This document shows, piece after piece, positions 45,045-53,563 of a DNA stretch of 64,000 bases. The stretch spans positions 1-64,000 of the forward strand of contig NZ_JAABNN010000012.1 of NCBI RefSeq assembly GCF_009928415.1. Reading direction: 5' to 3'. The notes below the pieces were generated by a model. That model was not told the origin of the DNA, ran no database searches, and saw only the letters and a program-made list of their open reading frames with translations. Positions within the stretch are counted from its first letter, which is position 1; every line of letters starts with the position of its first letter. This DNA is from Bacillus sp. USDA818B3_A. Its GTDB lineage: Bacteria > Bacillota > Bacilli > Bacillales > Cytobacillaceae. The position numbers and the translations under genes are program-made.

Positions 45045-46760
45045 TTAAACTACTTGTCCGCCTTTATCTCGATATTTCAAGATTCCTTCGGCCGCACGGT
45101 AGGCTAAGGCTCCGACAGTATCTGTTGGATTATAGCCGGAATTATGCGGGAATGCAGAGGCACCAATGACAAATAGGTTATCAACATCCCACATTTGCAA
45201 GTAGTTATTTACTGCCGATGTCGCTGGGTCCGCTCCCATGATTACACCGCCCGTATTATGGGTGGATTGATAAGTAGTTATATCATAAGGACCTAAATCC
45301 TTCATTGAATCAATATGATCTGCACCCATTTCCTTTAAGATATCAGCACATTTATCTGCAAGAAATTTAGACATTTGCCGGTCTTGTTCCTCAAAATCAA
45401 ACGTGATGCGGATGAGCGGATCGCCAAAGGCATCTTTATAGGTTGGGTCCAAATCAAGAAAATGACGCTTAAACGGCATCGAAGAACCTTGAGAAGCAAC
45501 AGATAAAAAGCGGTTCGCATATTTAACGGAATTGGCCTTGAATTCTTTGCCCCAAGTCGGCTTACCACTTGGAACAGGATTGTTTTGAATCGGCCTTAAA
45601 CCAGTCTGCGCTAATGAAATCATCCCGCCATGGATGAAATTCACATTACTATGGTCAAAATTATCGCCATTGTAATCGTCACAAACCATTCCCAGTGATC
45701 CAGCACCTGCAAAGGTACTAAATTCTTTATCATCAAAAAAGCCAATCGCATTCCCTTTAATAACTTGATAGGCATAGTTTTTCCCAATCACACCCGTTCC
45801 TGTATTCGGGTCATACGGCTTGCCGATTCCAGACATTAATAGAAGGCGAATATTATTAAATACATAGCTAGTCATCACCACAATATCTGCAGGCTGCTCA
45901 ATTTCCTCACCAGTCGTCACATCTGTGTACAGGACCCCTGTTACTTTGTTACCTGTTTTTAAGATCCTTCTTACATTGGAATGGGTTCTGATTTCAAAGT
46001 TTCCTGTTTTGTTAGCAACAGGGATGACCGTCACAACCGGATCTGCCTTTGCACCGTACTCACAGCCAAACCGTTCACAATAACCGCAATATTGACAGGC
46101 TGCCCTCTGAATACCATCGGGATTTTTATAAGACTCCGACAGGTTCGCTGATGGCATCATATAGGGATGGAGCTTCATATTTTTCGCGGCCTTCTCAAAC
46201 ATCTGAATCGCAGGTGTCTTTTTCATTGGCGGGGTCGGATATTTATCCGAGCGTTTTCCAGCGAGTGGATTTTCCTCCCCCGAAATGCCTGCCGTTTTTT
46301 CAAATCGGTCGTAATATGGCTCCAATTGATCGTATGTAATACCCCAATCTTGAAGATTCATATCGGCAGGAATTTTCTTTTTCCCATACCGTTCAACGGT
46401 TTTACTGTAGATTTCAAAGTCGTAAGGCAAAAAGCGGAACGTTTGCCCGTTCCAGTGGACCCCAGACCCGCCCAAGCCATCGCCAAGCAAAAACGAACCA
46501 TATTGCCGCATCGGCAGGGCACGAATTTTTTCATTGCCTCTAAACGTTATCGTTTCTCTAGACAGGTCCTGCATAAGCTCATAGCGAAGGGCATAGCGTA
46601 ATTCATCATGGATCATAAAGTAATCTTCTGTTTTCCGTTCTTTTCCTCTTTCTAATCCGACAACCTTTAATCCCTTTTTTGTCAATTCTTTGGCAATGAT
46701 TCCTCCTGCCCAACCAACACCCACGATTACAACATCAACTTTTGGCAGCTTTCTGGCCAT
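45045..46760 (-). CDS. GMC-family FAD-dependent dehydrogenase, large subunit
   Basis: 571 residues. N-terminal FAD motif VVIVGVGWAGGIIAKELTKKG (about 9-29, GxGxxG), GGSGVHWNGQTFRF (about 96-109), a cysteine-rich stretch CQYCGYCERFGCEYGAKAD (about 217-235) and the C-terminal active-site region STHNTGGVIMG and HNSGYNPTDTVGALAYRAAEGI. It resembles membrane gluconate or sorbitol dehydrogenase large subunits that pair with a Tat-exported subunit 3, which is encoded just upstream. The substrate is a sugar or polyol by family inference. No cytochrome c subunit is present. Confidence 0.85.
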   Translation of the reverse strand: MARKLPKVDVVIVGVGWAGGIIAKELTKKGLKVVGLERGKERKTEDYFMIHDELRYALRYELMQDLSRETITFRGNEKIRALPMRQYGSFLLGDGLGGSGVHWNGQTFRFLPYDFEIYSKTVERYGKKKIPADMNLQDWGITYDQLEPYYDRFEKTAGISGEENPLAGKRSDKYPTPPMKKTPAIQMFEKAAKNMKLHPYMMPSANLSESYKNPDGIQRAACQYCGYCERFGCEYGAKADPVVTVIPVANKTGNFEIRTHSNVRRILKTGNKVTGVLYTDVTTGEEIEQPADIVVMTSYVFNNIRLLLMSGIGKPYDPNTGTGVIGKNYAYQVIKGNAIGFFDDKEFSTFAGAGSLGMVCDDYNGDNFDHSNVNFIHGGMISLAQTGLRPIQNNPVPSGKPTWGKEFKANSVKYANRFLSVASQGSSMPFKRHFLDLDPTYKDAFGDPLIRITFDFEEQDRQMSKFLADKCADILKEMGADHIDSMKDLGPYDITTYQSTHNTGGVIMGADPATSAVNNYLQMWDVDNLFVIGASAFPHNSGYNPTDTVGALAYRAAEGILKYRDKGGQVV

Positions 46761-46805
46761 ATTTCCACCTTCTTTTTTAAAAATAAATGCATTCCTCTAT
46801 TAGAT

Positions 46806-46962
46806 GCCACCCCTGGGCAAGGCGCTTCCGCTTTTCTAGTGTCTGGCTGCAGCGCCTAGGGGCTCGGGTCATAAGCCAATCCGTCAAGAAGACTAAAGAA
46901 CAGCCTTCTCACCGGCTCGTCTTATGCCGGTCGCCCCTGGGCAAGGCGCTTCCGCCTTTCTA
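46806..46962. repeat. Type-2 intergenic repeat, full copy plus extra end
   Basis: The main copy spans about 46840-46962 with the same AAGACTAAAGAACAGCCTTCT hairpin as 991-1139, and an additional outer end (CCCCTGGGCAAGGCGCTTCC) precedes it at 46808. The right edge CTAG supplies the TAG stop codon of the upstream subunit 3 gene (46960-46962), so the repeat joins the coding region exactly at the stop. Confidence 0.85.
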
Positions 46963-47700
46963 GTGATTCATATGGCTTTTTAGGCTTTGCGGGGCAATTT
47001 TTTTAAAATCCTTATCAATTATGTCTGTATATGCCATCTGACTGCCTGGGTAATTCTTCATCTTCCAGCCATCCATGTTCAAATTTCCTCCGTATAACGG
47101 ATCACTATATGCACCTTCTAAAGTGGCACTTCGAAGCATTTGGAAAAAACCGCTCGGAGAAATAGTGGTTACATTCACTTTATCCTCTTCAAAGTCTTTT
47201 AAGATTGCATCTTGTTCTTCATCCTTAAGCTCCGTGAAGTTTTTCTTGTAGACAGTGTTACTATGATTTTGGATTTCACGAATCGCTATATCAAATATTT
47301 CCCTTCGCTTTAACCTGCCTTGATATCCCTGGACTTTTTCACCTGGATAAAACGGGGCCTGCATGTATTCGCGGCCATTAAACCCCCAATATCCTGCTAA
47401 TTGGTGATCAATAAAATAGGCAACCCCAAGGGACTTTGCACCAGGCCCTTGATCATCTTCTGGAAAAATTCGTTCTGTTGCAGCTTCAATAACAAGGAAT
47501 TGCTCTTTTGTAAAATACATAAGCGCTTGATTCAAATCTTCGCTTTTCGTCTCTGTAACCTTTGTCGTTTCATTTTTATCCCGGGGGAATAGACTGCCAA
47601 TACTTCCCCCCACAACGAGTCCGCCAACTGTTAAACCCGCGTTTCGAAGAAAGGATCTTCTAGATACTGAATCTGGATTTTCTTTATTTTTTTCAACCAA
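46960..47700 (-). CDS. Gluconate 2-dehydrogenase subunit 3 family protein (Tat-exported)
   Basis: 246 residues from TTG 47700, eight bases after GGAGG; the open frame starts three codons earlier at a GTG. A Tat signal, SRRSFLRNAGLTVGGLVVGG (about 13-32), precedes the subunit 3 domain with FPEDDQGPGAKSLGVAYFID (about 84-103). It escorts and tethers the GMC subunit. The two genes are separated by a repeat element of about 160 bases, unusual for an operon pair. Confidence 0.85.
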   Translation of the reverse strand: MVEKNKENPDSVSRRSFLRNAGLTVGGLVVGGSIGSLFPRDKNETTKVTETKSEDLNQALMYFTKEQFLVIEAATERIFPEDDQGPGAKSLGVAYFIDHQLAGYWGFNGREYMQAPFYPGEKVQGYQGRLKRREIFDIAIREIQNHSNTVYKKNFTELKDEEQDAILKDFEEDKVNVTTISPSGFFQMLRSATLEGAYSDPLYGGNLNMDGWKMKNYPGSQMAYTDIIDKDFKKIAPQSLKSHMNH

Positions 47701-47843
47701 GATGTACACCTCCAGAGTATTGTTTGTACGTCAACCCAAAAATTACAGCAATATCCTTGCTTTGCCATTATTATGTTCCAAAATAAACCATTCATACTTA
47801 TAAAAGGAAAGGAGAAAATGATAAAAAAAGGAGGGCAAAAAAA

Positions 47844-48539
47844 ATGAAAAGAATTTGGACTGTTTGCTGCGGAACCATGTGTTTGACTTTCCTCATACTC
47901 ACTGGATGCTCCGCAACTCAAGGGGAAAATCAGGTGGATGCCGCAAACCTGCATAGTCAGTCATTAAACACGAAAGGTAATGGTCATGTCCATGGTTCAA
48001 CTGACAATCCAGACGTGATTCCAAGTGTTGACCGGGATAAAAAAGTAACGACCAACGCAAATGGCAAAACGACCGCCGGGCTTGGGACAAATGTTTATAG
48101 TTTGATTGGCAGCTCCAGCCTGCATGATGGAGGAATTTCTTCACATTTAGAATCAAGGCTATCTGCGGCAGGAATACCAGGGATTAAAGTATTTGTCCTA
48201 GACGACACCGTTATCCTGGCGAGAGCCTCGGCACAAACGACTTCCACACGCTACGATGAAATGCAGCAAAAAGTGTTAACCAACACTTCAGGTTCATCTG
48301 GAAAAGGAAACCTTGATGGAGTAGACATGTCGAAACTAAATACTGATGACAACTTGGACCGTGCCAAAGACTTAATGAACAAAGCATTTGATGGCCAGGT
48401 CCAAACATTAACGATCACCAATGCAAAAGCCATGCCGCTCATTGATGGAATAAAAGCCAATATTAAAGCAGACCAGACGAACTATACAAAACTTTCAAGT
48501 GACATTAATACACTTATTAAAATGGCAAGGGAAAAGTAG
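47844..48539 (+). CDS. YhcN/YlaJ-type sporulation lipoprotein
   Basis: 231 residues. Signal peptide with lipobox LTGC (Cys-22). After a low-complexity His/Asn/Thr linker comes the YhcN/YlaJ domain: GISSHLESRLSAAGIPGIKVFVLDDTVILARA (about 99-130), with a helical end. Family members are inner-membrane spore lipoproteins involved in germination. AAAGGAGGGC precedes the ATG. The TAG stop runs straight into a type-2 repeat. Confidence 0.82.
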   Translation: MKRIWTVCCGTMCLTFLILTGCSATQGENQVDAANLHSQSLNTKGNGHVHGSTDNPDVIPSVDRDKKVTTNANGKTTAGLGTNVYSLIGSSSLHDGGISSHLESRLSAAGIPGIKVFVLDDTVILARASAQTTSTRYDEMQQKVLTNTSGSSGKGNLDGVDMSKLNTDDNLDRAKDLMNKAFDGQVQTLTITNAKAMPLIDGIKANIKADQTNYTKLSSDINTLIKMAREK

Positions 48540-48660
48540 GAAAAGCGCAAGCGCCTTGGTAAGCCCCGACTAGCGCAAGCCAAGCCGGCCGGAAGGTTGC
48601 CTTTTAACCTTTTGGACGGCTTGGCTTGTGACCTCGAGGGGCTAGGCGCTGGAGCTGGAC
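48538..48660. repeat. Diverged type-2 repeat abutting a stop codon
   Basis: Starts in the TAG stop of the lipoprotein gene (AGGAAAAGCGCAAGCGCC) and ends GGCGCTGGAGCTGGAC. The centre pairs CAAGCCAAGCCGGCCGGAAGG with CCTTTTGGACGGCTTGGCTTG. The core differs in sequence from the other copies but keeps the same outer ends, polarity and hairpin plan. Confidence 0.78.
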
Positions 48661-48697
48661 AATTCTCAAAGACGATTTTTACTTCTTAATTCATAGC

Positions 48698-48726
48698 AAA
48701 AGACCGGAGGAAATCCCCCGGTCTTT
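48698..48726 (-). terminator. Terminator of the ABC-2 operon
   Basis: Stem AAAGACCGG / CCGGTCTTT around AGGAAATCCC, touching the last codon of the minus-strand permease gene. Confidence 0.75.
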
Positions 48727-49522
48727 AAACATTTAAATCTCTTTTTTTATAAAAAATATAGGTCATACTTGTAAAAGCGGCGATAAACAAGCAAGAGATT
48801 ATGACAAAGACTGGCTCGAATCCGCCGCCATACATCACATTTTTTGCTTCAAAATATTTAAACGGGCTTAAATACTTAAACCCTTTCATGTAATGATTTA
48901 AATCGATTGCCACTGACAAAATGAAAGTTAGCAGCAGAACACCTGCCGACAAAGCAGCCGACTTCTTCGATTTCTTCTTCACAGCCGAAATCGCACTGCC
49001 CATTACGAGAAACAACAGCTGCAAAATAAACATCGCCGCCATCAAGATGGCAATATCACTATTTACATCTTCACCCTTGCTGTATTGGGCCAAAAGAACA
49101 ATGGATGAGACAAGCGTTACAAGATTGAATACAATTATGTTGAATAAAGCCGCCAGTAATTTGGCCGTAATCACTTTAACTCTCGAAACCGGCTTCACGA
49201 ATAAAAACTCTGAGGTTTTATCCTGTTCCTCCTTCGCGATAATCCCCGCCCCGAGCATCGCCGCATGAATGGTTGCCATTAATAATAAATACACAAACAG
49301 CATGCCATAATAGCCGCTTGCCTTTGACAAGTCTAAGCTGCCGACTCCCATAATCACCTGCATTGATTTGGGCATATCGGCCATCAAATCATTCATGGAT
49401 TGCTCAGAAGAATACAAGTTCGAGTACTTATTCATTCCGGATAACACCATCAAGAACACACCAATACTCCAAAAAATGAGCGATTTACGATAAGACTTTA
49501 ATTCTTTTAAAAATATATTCAT
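48725..49522 (-). CDS. ABC-2 type transporter permease
   Basis: 265 residues from ATG 49522 (CTGGAGGGATTCGCTA site); the upstream in-frame codons overlap the preceding gene. Six predicted membrane segments in ABC-2 order, with the family's EEQDKTSEFLFVKPVSR amphipathic coupling segment (about 93-109). It is a paralogue of the next permease (both start MN(V/I)F..ELK.YRKS.I.W), so the transporter is a heterodimer. Confidence 0.85.
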   Translation of the reverse strand: MNIFLKELKSYRKSLIFWSIGVFLMVLSGMNKYSNLYSSEQSMNDLMADMPKSMQVIMGVGSLDLSKASGYYGMLFVYLLLMATIHAAMLGAGIIAKEEQDKTSEFLFVKPVSRVKVITAKLLAALFNIIVFNLVTLVSSIVLLAQYSKGEDVNSDIAILMAAMFILQLLFLVMGSAISAVKKKSKKSAALSAGVLLLTFILSVAIDLNHYMKGFKYLSPFKYFEAKNVMYGGGFEPVFVIISCLFIAAFTSMTYIFYKKRDLNV

Positions 49523-49538
49523 TAGCGAATCCCTCCAG

Positions 49539-50336
49539 CTAAACGGCATGAATATCCCTTTTGGCATAGATCAAATAACTACCTGCAATAGCGGCTATTA
49601 CAATAACCAATCCTGCAATGAGAAACGGCCCCTCATAGCCGGAGTGCTTTATAATGTATGTGTTATCAAAGTACTTAAATGGAGAGATATACCGTTTTAC
49701 ATCATCACTTGCTGAATCACTGATCACACCCAAAAAGTAAAATGCGAAGACCGTTGCTAATGATACCGTCAGGACAGACTTAATTTTTGGAATAATACAA
49801 GAGAAAATAAACCCGATTGCCAGAAAAATGAATTGGATAAAAAGGATGGTCAGGGAGAGCAGCAGGAACGTTTTCACACTATAGTCCTCAGTTTTGACCT
49901 GCAAGGCAATAGAATTTACTGCAATGAGATAAACTGCATTGGTAATTAAGAGTGACGTAAAGGCAGCCAACAGTTTACCTGTAAGGACTTGCTTCCGCGT
50001 GACCGGCTTTGTTAATAGAAAATCAGCCGTTTTTTCCCGCACTTCTTTACTGACAATTCCTGTCCCGAGATTCATTGCCTGTATAGCCGCGCACAGGGTA
50101 ATGAAGGTCAAAGCATAACTATAGAAGCCTAATAGGGTAAAAAGAGTCTCCAAATTAAGTCCAATTGCCTTCCTCATTGCCAGCGGGTAGCCTGCTAATA
50201 AATTCTTAAACTCTTCTGCATCTTTTGCAAACGAAGGAAACATCGATAAGAACAACCATGCCACCATAATTAACGAAAAGGTCCAAATGATCGTTGATTT
50301 CCGATAGGCCTTTAACTCATGAAAAAATACATTCAT
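49539..50336 (-). CDS. ABC-2 type transporter permease
   Basis: 265 residues, six membrane segments, coupling segment EVREKTADFLLTKPVTRKQV (about 94-113). Same length and plan as the downstream permease, probably an old tandem duplication. It is located eight bases after the ATP-binding gene. The substrate cannot be told; related systems export antimicrobial peptides or drugs. Confidence 0.85.
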   Translation of the reverse strand: MNVFFHELKAYRKSTIIWTFSLIMVAWLFLSMFPSFAKDAEEFKNLLAGYPLAMRKAIGLNLETLFTLLGFYSYALTFITLCAAIQAMNLGTGIVSKEVREKTADFLLTKPVTRKQVLTGKLLAAFTSLLITNAVYLIAVNSIALQVKTEDYSVKTFLLLSLTILFIQFIFLAIGFIFSCIIPKIKSVLTVSLATVFAFYFLGVISDSASDDVKRYISPFKYFDNTYIIKHSGYEGPFLIAGLVIVIAAIAGSYLIYAKRDIHAV

Positions 50337-50343
50337 CGTCTAC

Positions 50344-51225
50344 CTACTCCTTTTCGTAATAGTGCATAAAGATCTCCTCAAGATCGGGCTCCTCAATCCA
50401 TAGATTAACAATTTCAATTTCTGCTATTTTTTTGAGCACAGTGTTGATGTTTCCTCTGAAGAGAAAACTTACTTGATTTCCCTTGGCCTTTAGATTATTG
50501 ACACCTCTGATGTTAAAATGCTGCGGATCCAGATCAGATGGGGCCTCGACCTTAAATTTTTTGTAATTATTTTCTTGCAAGGTACTTATCTTTTCTACTG
50601 TAACAATCCTGCCCTCTTTGATAATCGCTACTCGATTGCATAGCCTTTGTACTTCGCTCAAAATGTGTGATGAAAAAAGGATCGTGGCACCCTTACGATT
50701 TTCTTCCTCCAGCAATTCAAAAAACTTCTGCTGCATTAAGGGATCGAGACCGCTTGTTGGTTCATCAAGAATGATTAGTTTTGGTTCATGAAGCAGGCCT
50801 TGCACGATGCCAACTTTCTTTTTATTTCCCAGGGAGAGATCGTCAATTCTTTTATTAAGATCCAAATCCATGATTTCTGCTAATTCTTTCATTCTCTTAC
50901 TGCAGTCTTTTTTATAAAAGCTAGCTGAATATTTTAAGAGATCTTTGACTTTCATATTGTCATAGTAAAAGACCTCGGAAGGGAGGTAGCCAATTTCCTT
51001 TTTAATTTCCGGGGCAAACTTTATGCAGTCTTTACCAAAAATAGCCGCACTGCCGCTTGTTGGGTAAATTAAGGAAAGCAGCGTACGGATGGTTGTCGAT
51101 TTACCAGCCCCGTTTGGCCCGATGAGCCCGAAAATTTCTCCTTGTTCCACATGAAAGCTGATATCCGTAATCCCTCTTGACTTGCCATAAGTCTTAGTTA
51201 GATTGTTAATTTCAATCACATTCAT
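50344..51225 (-). CDS. ABC transporter ATP-binding protein
   Basis: 293 residues. Walker A GPNGAGKST (about 36-44), Q-loop YLPSEVFYYDN, signature LSLGNKKK (a variant of LSGGQ), Walker B LIILDEPTSGLDP and H-loop FSSHILSEVQ. A C-terminal extension (about 220-293) is typical of ABC-2 drug or bacteriocin exporters. It is the first transporter gene after the TetR regulator, 16 bases downstream. Confidence 0.9.
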   Translation of the reverse strand: MNVIEINNLTKTYGKSRGITDISFHVEQGEIFGLIGPNGAGKSTTIRTLLSLIYPTSGSAAIFGKDCIKFAPEIKKEIGYLPSEVFYYDNMKVKDLLKYSASFYKKDCSKRMKELAEIMDLDLNKRIDDLSLGNKKKVGIVQGLLHEPKLIILDEPTSGLDPLMQQKFFELLEEENRKGATILFSSHILSEVQRLCNRVAIIKEGRIVTVEKISTLQENNYKKFKVEAPSDLDPQHFNIRGVNNLKAKGNQVSFLFRGNINTVLKKIAEIEIVNLWIEEPDLEEIFMHYYEKE

Positions 51226-51241
51226 GGTTTTTGCCCCCTGT

Positions 51242-51865
51242 TTATTTATAAAAGACTTTGGTTAAGAGTTGGAAGTATTCTTCTGCTTCCAGCTGAATGG
51301 CTGAGTAGTCGACTTCATGGTTCGGTAACAGCTTTGCTTTGTTAAGCTCTTCTTCACTTAATTTTTCAAAGGTCCAGGTGATAATTTTCAAGATTTTTTG
51401 AATGTCAATATCGTCTCTGAATTTTGAAAGATCAATACCTTCATACACTTTTCCGAAGTTAATCTCATTTAGTTCTTTCACCTTTTGGGCTATCTCCCCT
51501 TTGATATTTGCGGAATCATCCATATAGGCCCCTTCAATGAACTTAAAGATGTCGGGATATTTGGTGAGGAGATCCATTTTGATGATGATAGCAGCACGAA
51601 TTCTTTTAAAAAAATCCGTCTCAGATAGGTCAACTTTTTTGTAAAAGTCTTCAGTTATGACTTGGATACAATAGTCAAACAGGAATAAGAACAACTGCTT
51701 TTTGTTTTTAAAATAATGGAAAAGGATCCCTTTTGAGATTTCGGCTTCTTTCACGATTTCGTTGGTTGAGGCCTTATCATATCCTTTCTGGGCAAATTCT
51801 TTTATGGATGCATTTATGATTCTGTCTTGTTTGTCTGTATCTAAGTTGAAAAATTTCGTGAACAC
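51242..51865 (-). CDS. TetR-family repressor of the ABC-2 transporter
   Basis: 207 residues from GTG 51865, nine bases after AAGGAGG; the longer frame to 51943 would run through the promoter. Helix-turn-helix: INASIKEFAQKGYDKASTNEIVKEAEISKGILFHYFKNKKQLF (about 18-60), with the typical STNEIV...GILFHYF pattern. The C-terminal ligand domain (about 65-207) is unassigned. It leads the operon and probably represses itself through two TTGAC-N7-GTCAA sites. Confidence 0.88.
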   Translation of the reverse strand: MFTKFFNLDTDKQDRIINASIKEFAQKGYDKASTNEIVKEAEISKGILFHYFKNKKQLFLFLFDYCIQVITEDFYKKVDLSETDFFKRIRAAIIIKMDLLTKYPDIFKFIEGAYMDDSANIKGEIAQKVKELNEINFGKVYEGIDLSKFRDDIDIQKILKIITWTFEKLSEEELNKAKLLPNHEVDYSAIQLEAEEYFQLLTKVFYK

Positions 51866-51890
51866 GGGCTCAGCCCTCCTTGATTTTGCA

Positions 51891-51943
51891 TTGACCATAT
51901 CAGTCAATGGAGTCATTATATTCCTGTTGACTACTTTGGTCAA
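51891..51943 (-). promoter_or_regulatory. Sigma-A promoter with two TetR operators
   Basis: Minus-strand TTGACC (51938-51943), 17 bases, TATAAT (51915-51920) is a near-consensus promoter. Two palindromes TTGAC-N7-GTCAA lie at 51927-51943 (over the -35) and 51891-51907 (just after the start), centres 36 bases apart. This is a standard layout for autorepression by a TetR protein. Confidence 0.72.
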
Positions 51944-52036
51944 TGGGTGACAATCTATATTTTTTACAAAAATGTGAAAATGATGTAAGGGGAGAGGAGG
52001 GTATGCTACGATGCAAGTGATTGTAACTTTTGGGAG

Positions 52037-52993
52037 GTGCTTACTATTTGTATCAAGAGCCGTGATCCATCCTTGAAGCTAGAAGGTTTACTAGCTGCTC
52101 AAAGCCGGCTTCCTGCCGGGCATTCTGCTTTACCGTTTCTGGCTGCTAAACAGGCTTCGATTGAGGCTGGTATTGGCGGGGAGGAACGGGTTGCTGAGGT
52201 TCTCCGCAAGGTCTCCTTTTCATTTGACCACCATATCCTTCATGATTTGTCTCCTGCTTCTAATGACTATTTTCAAATGGATACGTTTACGTTGAGCCCC
52301 TGGTTTGGGGTTGTTTTGGAGGTGAAAAATATTGGCGGTACGCTGGAGTTTAGGGATAATCCACCACAGTTGGTTAGGACGAGGGAGGATGGGCATAAAG
52401 ATGGGTTTGAGAGTCCGGTAGTTCAGTTGAGGCGTAATTGTGATTTACTTCTTAATTGGCTGAAGGCCCGCGGACTGCAGCTGCCTGTTTATGGGGCAGT
52501 TGTTTTGGCTTATCCGAAGCAAATTGTGGCTGTTCCCCCGGTAAAAACCAAGCTATTGTTCCCCAGCATGATTTCCTCGTTTATTAAGAACATCCCACGA
52601 CAAGAACGAAAGTTAAATTCCTCTGCATTTCAGCACCTGACTGATGAGTTGCTGATTAGTCACCAGCCTTTTATTCCAAAACCAGTTTGTGAGTCTTTTA
52701 AGCTTCCTTTTAGTGATTTTCAAAATGGAGTGAGGTGTATGTTTTGCGGCAGGATTGGAATGATTAAGCTGCCACGCACCTGGGTTTGTCCTTGTTGCGA
52801 TGCCAAGGATCATGTAGCCCATGAGCGGGCATTACGGGAGTGGTTTTTGATTTATAAGAGGAGTATTACTAATAGGGAGTGTCGGGAGTTTTTGGGGGTG
52901 GATGATATTCATACAGCTACTAGGATATTAAAGAGTATGGATATGAGGTCGGAGGGGTTATTCAAGGACCGGAAGTATTATATGTTTGAGTAG
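52037..52993 (+). CDS. NERD domain protein with C-terminal zinc ribbon
   Basis: About 315 residues. NERD (nuclease-related) domain: GGEERVAEVLRKVSFSFDHHILHDL (about 48-72) and DTFTLSPWFGVVLEVKNIGG (about 82-101), where the Asp and EVK correspond to a restriction-like active site. The C-terminal CMFCGR...CPCCDA is a zinc ribbon followed by a helical domain. The start is uncertain: the GTG at 52037 overlaps GGGAGG, and the codon properly spaced from it is ATT at 52046. Family proteins start near IKSRDPSLK. Function unknown; a nuclease role is inferred from the fold. Confidence 0.75.
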   Translation: MLTICIKSRDPSLKLEGLLAAQSRLPAGHSALPFLAAKQASIEAGIGGEERVAEVLRKVSFSFDHHILHDLSPASNDYFQMDTFTLSPWFGVVLEVKNIGGTLEFRDNPPQLVRTREDGHKDGFESPVVQLRRNCDLLLNWLKARGLQLPVYGAVVLAYPKQIVAVPPVKTKLLFPSMISSFIKNIPRQERKLNSSAFQHLTDELLISHQPFIPKPVCESFKLPFSDFQNGVRCMFCGRIGMIKLPRTWVCPCCDAKDHVAHERALREWFLIYKRSITNRECREFLGVDDIHTATRILKSMDMRSEGLFKDRKYYMFE

Positions 52994-53076
52994 TTTTTTT
53001 ATTAAAGGGTAATTTTACTTTTTATCTAAAATGAAAGCAGGCTCTTTAATTTGGGTAATTATGTTCCCCCATGAAT

Positions 53077-53494
53077 CAAGAGTTAGTCAGCTATATCAGA
53101 GAGTTTTGCTCTTTTATCCGAGAGTAAACTCTCTTCATCCAAGAGTTATTTCTCTTCTCGAGAGTATTCTCTCTTATGCGAGAGTTTTGCTCTTTTATCC
53201 GAGAGTATGCTTACCTCATCCGAGAGTTATTTCTCCTCTCGAGAGTATTTCTCCCTTATGCGAGAGTTTTGTTCCTTTATCCGAGAGTATGCTTACCTCA
53301 TCCGAGAGTTATTTCTCTTCTCGAAAGTATTTCTCCCTTATGCGAGAGTTTTGCCCCTTTATCCGAGAGTATGCTTACCTCATCCGAGAGTTATTTCTCT
53401 TCTCGAGAGTATTTCTCCCTTATGCGAGAGTTTTGCCCCTTTATCCGAGAGTATGCTTACCTCATCCAAGAGTATGCAACTCTTATCCAAGAGT
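53077..53494. repeat. Long array of CGAGAGT motifs, ~21-bp period, 82-bp higher-order unit
   Basis: C(G/A)AGAGT-type heptamers start at 53077, 53098, 53119, 53140, 53159, 53179, 53200, 53221, 53240, 53261, 53282, 53303, 53322, 53343, 53364, 53385, 53404, 53425, 53446, 53467 and 53488. Spacings run 21, 21, 19, 21 and sum to an 82-base unit repeated about five times (53179, 53261, 53343, 53425). Many intervals contain a matching CTC, giving GAGA...TCTC hairpins and CTCTCGAGAG palindromes. It is open in all three frames, but those frames have no ribosome binding site and are repeat artefacts. It fills most of the 570 bases between the NERD gene and pepT. Confidence 0.92.
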
Positions 53495-53563
53495 TATCTT
53501 TTCAAACCCAAAGTGATATGATATTCATGATATACATACACAAAAAAAGGGAGTGCAGCCCAA

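Noticed and set aside
53077..53494. CRISPR array
   Set aside because: Repeat cores are about 7 bases, the intervening sequences are themselves repeated in the 82-base unit, and no cas genes are nearby.
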